A DNA stretch of 64,000 bases from Neospora caninum Liverpool (Eukaryota; Apicomplexa; Conoidasida; Eucoccidiorida; Sarcocystidae). The notes beneath the pieces are model-generated. The model ran no database searches. It saw only the letters and a list, made by a program, of their open reading frames with translations, and was not told the DNA's origin. The stretch covers positions 806,001 to 870,000 of the forward strand of contig NC_018392.1 of NCBI RefSeq assembly GCF_000208865.1. The letters run 5' to 3'. Of this stretch, positions 59,101 through 64,000 are shown one piece after another (the stretch's first letter is position 1; each line of letters opens with the position of its first letter). The position numbers were made by a program, and so were the translations under genes.

Positions 59101-61153
59101 ACAGGAACATCGCACTACTGACCTGGTAGGCAAAAGGCAGGCAGGGTACCGTTCGCAACCTTCGGCTGCTATGTGGGTCGGTCCGTTCGAGAGGAAGGCG
59201 CCAGAGAAACCTGAAGAGCATCCGCTGTCACAAGAGGCAGGTGTGGACATAATCGAGGCAGGTAGTATGGAAGGCCTGCCAATGAAGCACCCCATTGACG
59301 CGACGTACGGAGTAGAAGGCACTGAAACAGGAAATGTGGAATGGACGCCGATGAAGAAGCGTGAACACAAGACGCCATCGGCGTCGTATGTGCCGGCGAC
59401 AGGGCGGGCGTTCCTGCATGCTTCGGAAATGGGTGTGACGGGAGCTGGGCAGAAAGGTGATCCTGACGGAATACTGGCACATCTGGCTAATGGAGAGGAT
59501 GCTCGAGGTGTGGAGAAATCTATCGGACATTCAGGTCGGCTTCCATTCGACGCCATAGATGTGTATCCGGCACTTATGCAAGACGCACCACCTCGACGAT
59601 CAGGCTTCTTCGGTGCGCAGCAGGGCATAGACCGATCAACCCCGCCACCCAATTTCCCCGACGGGGTGTGGGGGGCAGATGGGGCAAAATATTTGATTCA
59701 ACAGGCGCTGACTGAAGACTTGAAGTCGCTACCTTCAAAACCACGTTCCAGCGAGTCGCTGGACTCGGAACTGAGGTTTATGTTTGGTTTACAATGGCTG
59801 GGTGAGGCAGGCGAGGAGGTTCGGGGGCGGCGAAAAGCTCAAGGGAAAGTGCGGAGCAGACGAGACCTGAGGAAGCACTTCAAAACTATGCAACACCTCC
59901 TCTCAGATATCCACGTAAAACTTGGCAGTTACGAAAAAGCCGGTCTAGTGCCCCCCACGGCTCCATTCAAACAGCTGTATGAATTCTTGGCAAGCATGTA
60001 CAAGGAGATGAAACGGATTGACGCGTCTCTAACACCTGGCGCAACTGCATCTGGACAAACTCTCGACGCAGGATCTTCAACTGCCGACAAGCCAGAACAC
60101 GGCTTACTACCGGGCTCGGCCTCGACTTCGCTGCCGAGCGCTGTAGTAAGCGCAATAGGTGCACAACACGGCAATCTCTTTTTCCGCCAACAGCCGGGCG
60201 AGTCAGGCTCTTCTGTATTCGCCGGCTTTGGGGGCAGAGACCCCAGGAGACGCCGTCTCACAGACAAGCACGGGAGACAGCTTATCGATGAGGCATACGA
60301 AACGGCGTCCAATATGGTTTTCCTATTAACTAAGCTCCGAGCCGATTTGCAAGTGTACGCTGTGGAAAACCAAATGTGTGCTCTAATGCACGGCAATGGT
60401 GAATGCGGTGCAGGAGGGAAAAGACGGGGTCCGCCTGCGTCGTCGAAAGAGCTCGTCGCGTCGCACAGAAGGCTTATGACTCGTATCTTGGACAACCTCG
60501 CCGCAGGTGCCAAGGCGGTATCAAAGCGTCGATTGCATGCCAACGCTGTCATACAGCGTGTGGCTGCCACTGCGTCGGAGGAGTTCCGCAGCATGGCACG
60601 TAAATACATGCTCGTACTCGAAGGACTCCACGTACGCTACGTCTTGCAAATGCAACTCTACCGAAACAAACTGGAGATGGGACCTGTGTATTTCCCTCCT
60701 GACGACCCCTACCCATCGCTCTTACCATCTCCACAATATAAGGACACGGAGTACGGAGATACTGGAGACGAGGACACGATCCATCTACCTTACCGAAGGA
60801 AACGCATTAACAGTGTGTCTTCAATAGAAGACGACCTTTCCAACGAGTTTTTGGAATCGAGTTGGAGGCGGACGATAAGCGAGAGCGTTCAGGGATCTCC
60901 TCGTAGTGATGGCCTCTGGCTGGAAAAGGATCGTCGAAACGCTGTGTACCATATCAGCAACAAGCGACTGAGTGCCAGTATTCATACTGCCACCCTCGCC
61001 AGCCTCAACGAGTATCAGAGTATACAGCGGAAGATAGGGGAGTTTAGTGGTATGCAGGGCGCCTTCTTCTTCCCCGGTCACGTTACAGAGCACGTGTTTT
61101 TAAAGGATGGCTTTTGGACTGGTGCAGATGCCTCTGTTGGAAATGCCCTATAG
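56183..61153 (+). CDS. Very long intronless protein with internal hydrophobic segment, possible secreted effector
   Basis: One uninterrupted frame of 1656 residues, starting MAARDDVPLV. Most of it is low-complexity and polar (Gly, Ser, Arg, Thr, Pro, Glu), predicted disordered. Near residues 320-340, after a basic patch, is a hydrophobic stretch (STVAIYAFLCLMGFLRLF) that could be a recessed signal anchor or a membrane span. A second, Ala/Gly-rich weakly hydrophobic stretch lies at about 923-953. Residues from about 1190 on look ordered and helical (LRKHFKTMQHLLSDIHVKL, KQLYEFLASMYKEMKRI, DEAYETASNMVFLLTKLRADL). At residues 1357-1361 is RRLTD, similar to the RRLxE/D site (TEXEL) cut by the Golgi protease ASP5 in exported Toxoplasma dense-granule proteins. 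Length, lack of introns and architecture resemble coccidian secretory effectors, but I do not recognise the gene. The frame itself is certain. Confidence 0.8.
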   Translation: MAARDDVPLVTLLFSSPQNGNPATNATTVEGNLPPTAASILPQARKRGLQVPTAHADADPEHSHARNTIGRKRTSAPSNLSGGPWTPDAPSLHSRNSSPIGASAPGMRRDARTRRMYGRRTQASATGRASKYGNHGRGASQAARSATPEGDGRELHFDGRTGYAYVVETGVSRFHPNGGAQPAAGVAVTQGRQPHAETRTPHHLQWTATQSWRISGLSDGPERVMRTSAAHRTDPVVVRGFSDPGISGGFRSTLASTDTTGGHAGRVTVTTLSSALAKGGSDLVQLTEGSAFRHRHRHVGSHKVTSRGAVKLHRKKKCVVRSTVAIYAFLCLMGFLRLFRGPSQLRISAAGIEGVGAARGRGEAAHPLVLHKSENPAVDRHNQLDTFEGDLSQAAGLSPGESLTDVDDSSTRNGERAEGTGSSDSSVSAARVSQESLRTPPATEALPSPPVVFTEEAEAADSYGVNLERHLRLHSVFREMEDGAPTPIHPVNSPPEPQNIETSISTASAGPHDQPYDSERQALPVAVHSATRARRAGSPGKGRRDRGRSPHGRWKHTARGHDGAPGDSRDAGVGSVEERDTMAERVDTMPHVARSGWPCGSGNTGSSGFQGEAIAVDQSVALLPEPMEVAAVEVGKTRGRKTSTTAAQKRARYKNGGNGAALTHGRVSSASRRPTNMRSPSSTARSESVASAQTAHETLGGSGEPGADREVGQSRATPFFSPDLPVSERTTPADSAGRKPATGSQAVKPLGTDGKALSTGHRVLQDSSGQVGEDGIPGRAVPDTPRSGDMQTNTVDAWTVGRGSTERSNLVTESQRETLAGSPVGPLPSGRESSATSPVTNDSTEEVATVYMQAGRSTDRSTVPDVDSSLVPDEEVKKEANTPMPQHPRILPLKVKGAPLLTDKTEAAAKLPQKRSEEVPSGGAPLGAGAAVAAGAAAVFAGSPGFAYAFPGPLASEDGKVAEMIFFSGKQFEQEHRTTDLVGKRQAGYRSQPSAAMWVGPFERKAPEKPEEHPLSQEAGVDIIEAGSMEGLPMKHPIDATYGVEGTETGNVEWTPMKKREHKTPSASYVPATGRAFLHASEMGVTGAGQKGDPDGILAHLANGEDARGVEKSIGHSGRLPFDAIDVYPALMQDAPPRRSGFFGAQQGIDRSTPPPNFPDGVWGADGAKYLIQQALTEDLKSLPSKPRSSESLDSELRFMFGLQWLGEAGEEVRGRRKAQGKVRSRRDLRKHFKTMQHLLSDIHVKLGSYEKAGLVPPTAPFKQLYEFLASMYKEMKRIDASLTPGATASGQTLDAGSSTADKPEHGLLPGSASTSLPSAVVSAIGAQHGNLFFRQQPGESGSSVFAGFGGRDPRRRRLTDKHGRQLIDEAYETASNMVFLLTKLRADLQVYAVENQMCALMHGNGECGAGGKRRGPPASSKELVASHRRLMTRILDNLAAGAKAVSKRRLHANAVIQRVAATASEEFRSMARKYMLVLEGLHVRYVLQMQLYRNKLEMGPVYFPPDDPYPSLLPSPQYKDTEYGDTGDEDTIHLPYRRKRINSVSSIEDDLSNEFLESSWRRTISESVQGSPRSDGLWLEKDRRNAVYHISNKRLSASIHTATLASLNEYQSIQRKIGEFSGMQGAFFFPGHVTEHVFLKDGFWTGADASVGNAL

Positions 61154-64000
61154 CGGATGGTGCTCTTAACTCGGTGCCCAGCACCGTGCCGCTTGGGGGG
61201 TCCGCGGCCGCTGCGGTACCATGCGTTTTCTTCACGCCTCGGAGTGTTGAAGCACTCCAATCCGGGAGCCTTCGTTGTTCAGCAAGAAAGGTGGGATAGC
61301 CTTTGCGTTGAAGAAGCTCGGCGGTAGGGGGAGGGGGCTAAGGGGTCGCGACCCTGGTCCAACGCTTATTCTAAGGAACGCTGACATCCTCAGACCGGCT
61401 GGTCGGTAGCCCGAGCGAATAATGCGTTTCCCTGCATTTGCGCCGCAACACCGTTGACAGTTCTTGTTTCGTGTGTTCCGTTCGACGACGTCATCAAAAT
61501 AAAATCCAGACGCCTGGCGTTGGGGTCGGTGAGTTCATGTTTTTATGCAGGTGGGCAGTATCCAATTTCAGTCCAGGTTGGGAGACGGTACTGCAGCTGA
61601 GTTTCTGTCCCGGAGCTTATGCATGTATATACTAGAGAGGTTATATATTTTGTGAAAGGGTGTCCGGCTTTTAGCAATAGCAAATGTCATCAGTTATATC
61701 GCGAGAGGCTGTCATGGGTTTGCCTCGGTACAACATGTAGGCACATTGTGAGCCGCACGGCTCACCGTACTGGCAGCACTTCCTAGAACTGTAATAATAA
61801 CGTGACATGCTTCACTTCCTTACCGCCTCGGGGTTACATTGGTTTTTTAAAGTAAACACAGATCGCCGTTCGAGCCTTGTTGACCTAGTGCCGTATTGCC
61901 AATTGCCCTAAAAGGCAAAGGCTCATTGTTTGTGTTGGACCCAGTGGAAGGTCGTTTTCATTGATTGCTATTCTGCTGTACACCCGAGTGGAGCCGGGCC
62001 TTGCCGTTCGTAGAGCGTCAAAGGTATGCCCGCACCACAGAGGCGCAGTGATGTGTCATCTGGATGGCGGTATTGACATCGAAGAACTGGTTTCATTGGC
62101 GTGAGCCGGGCGGAACTGTCAGAACGCTGTGGCTACAACAGGCCTTGTGGCGGCGTTCGTTGTTTGCGCATATAACGACGGTGATAAGAATCATTGACCT
62201 CGGGAACGCAAGCAAGCGCTCAAATGTAAACACTTCACTGGTGTCGCTGGCACTCAAAAAGCCTCACCGAAACAGAGAAGGCTTGGGTTTTTCGGTGACG
62301 GGAAGCCCTATGCGAGTTTCCAAGTTTCCGCTGCGCTGCTGTCTGCCCGAGTGGAAACCTCTGCCTGGTGTACCTTGCTACCGGGGTGATCAACAGATTA
62401 GATAATCGAGTACATTTTTGTGCAAAAAATGATTTAATACTAATCACGAACTGGAGAACTGCTGCTTCAGGGCAATGCGGCCCTCTTGTTCATCCGTTAG
62501 CCCTCTGCTACTGGTGTTGAGACACCAGTCGCCTGCTGGTTTTAGTTGAGGCCCGAACCAAAACAGCAAGGTCACTTTGCCGTTCCGTGTTCGGTGCCAC
62601 CGACGATGCCTTTAACTTTGGGCATGCAGTCGGACAAACTGATGCGCGGTAAATGTTTTCTGAACAAAGCCACAAACAGGTGGCCTCCCATACCCCCCTT
62701 CAGTGGGACCTGTCTACCGGGTATAAACCTTCCTTGATGCACGAGTGCGCTCGCCAGTACAGCGGTTTTCGTTTATGCTGTGGCAGCTTCTGACAGCAAA
62801 ACTCGAGTGCTTCACTAACGAAGCCGTCCAGTTGCCGCGCGCAGGGCTTCATTCACAGAGTATGACAGAATGGTATCAGATATATGCGTGCATGGGTCAA
62901 ACTGTTTTGCAAGATTTCAGGACTAGCTTCCTGCTCACGTTCCAATCCGTGTTCTCGGACTGTGCCAAATTTGGGGTGGTCAGTTGAGACACAGCGATAC
63001 TGGGATTTTTGAAAACGTGAAAGGAGGCTCCTTTCGCGTCCTCACTCCTGACCAGTTGAAGACTACGTGTGTATTCTGCCGCATCCCTCGTTGAGGGTTG
63101 GACGCCTATCCTTTCACTCGACCGTTCCTGTGACGGACTGGCGAAGCCGGGAGTTGCCGCAGTATAATGCAACCGGTGTAACGCCCCACGTGCGATCAGC
63201 TGCCTGAACGGTTGTGTATACCGCCACTGATGAGCAGCTCCTGACGGGACCACCTTTTACTAGCTGCGGTAGCGAACAGCGCAGTATATTGTTTGTATTG
63301 TTTTGATTCTGGTGATGACTGGAAAGGAATCATTTTGCCGCACCGGCTCTTGTGGAACCCAGACTGCCTCCAGACAGTCACAGCGTTCCCTATTACGGGA
63401 GCAGTTATGTTCCTGCTTCTTTGGATTGTGCCGGAGTTGCTTTTGTTCTTGTAGTTCTCGAAATACCGTTCTGTTCTGTCTACTATTCCCAATGCTGTTC
63501 TCTCTTCTTATGCTCCACTTATTGCTACCGGGACCTTCGTGGCACTCACACATCACCTTCCTCATTGAAAAAGGTTGAGCTGTACCTGTGCGTGGCCCAT
63601 ACCCGCAGGTATGTGTTTATCCCGGTGAACGAGTTTGTCGGGAATGCATAAATGATGTATTTGCTTCCTCATACAAATTCAGAAGATATTACGCCTTACA
63701 AAATTGTAGCGAAATGTTTCGCTGACGTTTTCCCCCGGCTTGGGAGCCGCCGGCGCGCTAGGAACGAAAGAGAATGCAAATGTTGTCAGCTCCACCACGT
63801 GGCCAGTGCGCGCCACCTGAACAAAATTCCCAGGCTGGCCTAGGATAGTCGCGGGGACAGGGACGGAGCCCAGTTGTGAGCTGCAACGCCGTGTTTTTAG
63901 GTCAGGTCTCTTTGCTCCCTGCATCCCGAAGCTTCTCGGCGGCTCCAGGAGAATGGGGCTTCAACTAAGAATACATAGGCGTGAATATATATGCATATGC
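61154..64000. other. 3' flank and intergenic DNA, no gene seen
   Basis: The first few hundred bases should be the 3' UTR of the long gene. Beyond that only short unrelated frames occur on either strand, without signal peptide, motif or splice-supported exon. No repeat was noticed. Confidence 0.5.

Overview
The window looks like nuclear DNA of a tissue-cyst-forming coccidian apicomplexan (Toxoplasma, Neospora, Hammondia, Besnoitia or a close relative). Supporting signs are short, intron-separated exons with phase-matched GT-AG junctions, an alveolin (inner membrane complex) gene, a dense-granule-type protein resembling GRA14, other signal-peptide proteins, and fragments of cytochrome b and probable cox1 inserted in nuclear DNA. 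All gene models were built by reading splice sites and phases by eye; none has been tested against RNA or a database.

Left third (0-27 kb). A MORN-repeat exon runs towards the left edge, followed by an unrecognised minus-strand gene (3.06-4.02 kb) whose frame breaks at a run of five A. A single-exon type I membrane protein resembling GRA14 lies at 4.66-5.87 kb (minus). After 5 kb with no convincing gene come two same-strand genes of ER glycan assembly: PIG-H (10.84-13.36 kb, five exons), a subunit of the enzyme that starts GPI synthesis, and a B3GLCT-type beta-1,3-glucosyltransferase (15.59-18.56 kb, two exons) ending in HDEL. A four-span membrane protein with a cysteine-rich loop (20.29-21.63 kb, minus) and ribosomal protein L22 (24.38-26.18 kb, minus, three exons) follow.

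Middle (27-47 kb). A short alveolin (27.80-28.44 kb, minus), two tandem genes for predicted secreted proteins (29.96-31.37 and 31.66-33.09 kb), a cox1/cob mitochondrial chimera (about 33.84-34.03 kb), then the 11-exon pescadillo gene PES1 (35.23-40.90 kb), a nucleolar 60S assembly factor. An unrecognised multi-exon gene occupies 43.51-46.61 kb and carries a second mitochondrial-like insertion in intron 1.

Right part (47-64 kb). A proline-rich minus-strand gene (48.22-49.82 kb) and an unrecognised plus-strand gene (about 51.7-53.43 kb) flank a 4 x 79 bp minisatellite. A very long intronless frame (56.18-61.15 kb, 1656 residues) has an internal hydrophobic segment and an RRLTD motif; its structure suggests a secreted or membrane effector, which is inference. 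The last 2.8 kb has no convincing gene.

No operon-like organisation is expected or seen. The functional themes are protein and lipid glycosylation in the ER (PIG-H, B3GLCT), secreted or vacuolar host-interface proteins (GRA14-like and several unnamed), pellicle structure (alveolin), and ribosome production (RPL22, PES1).
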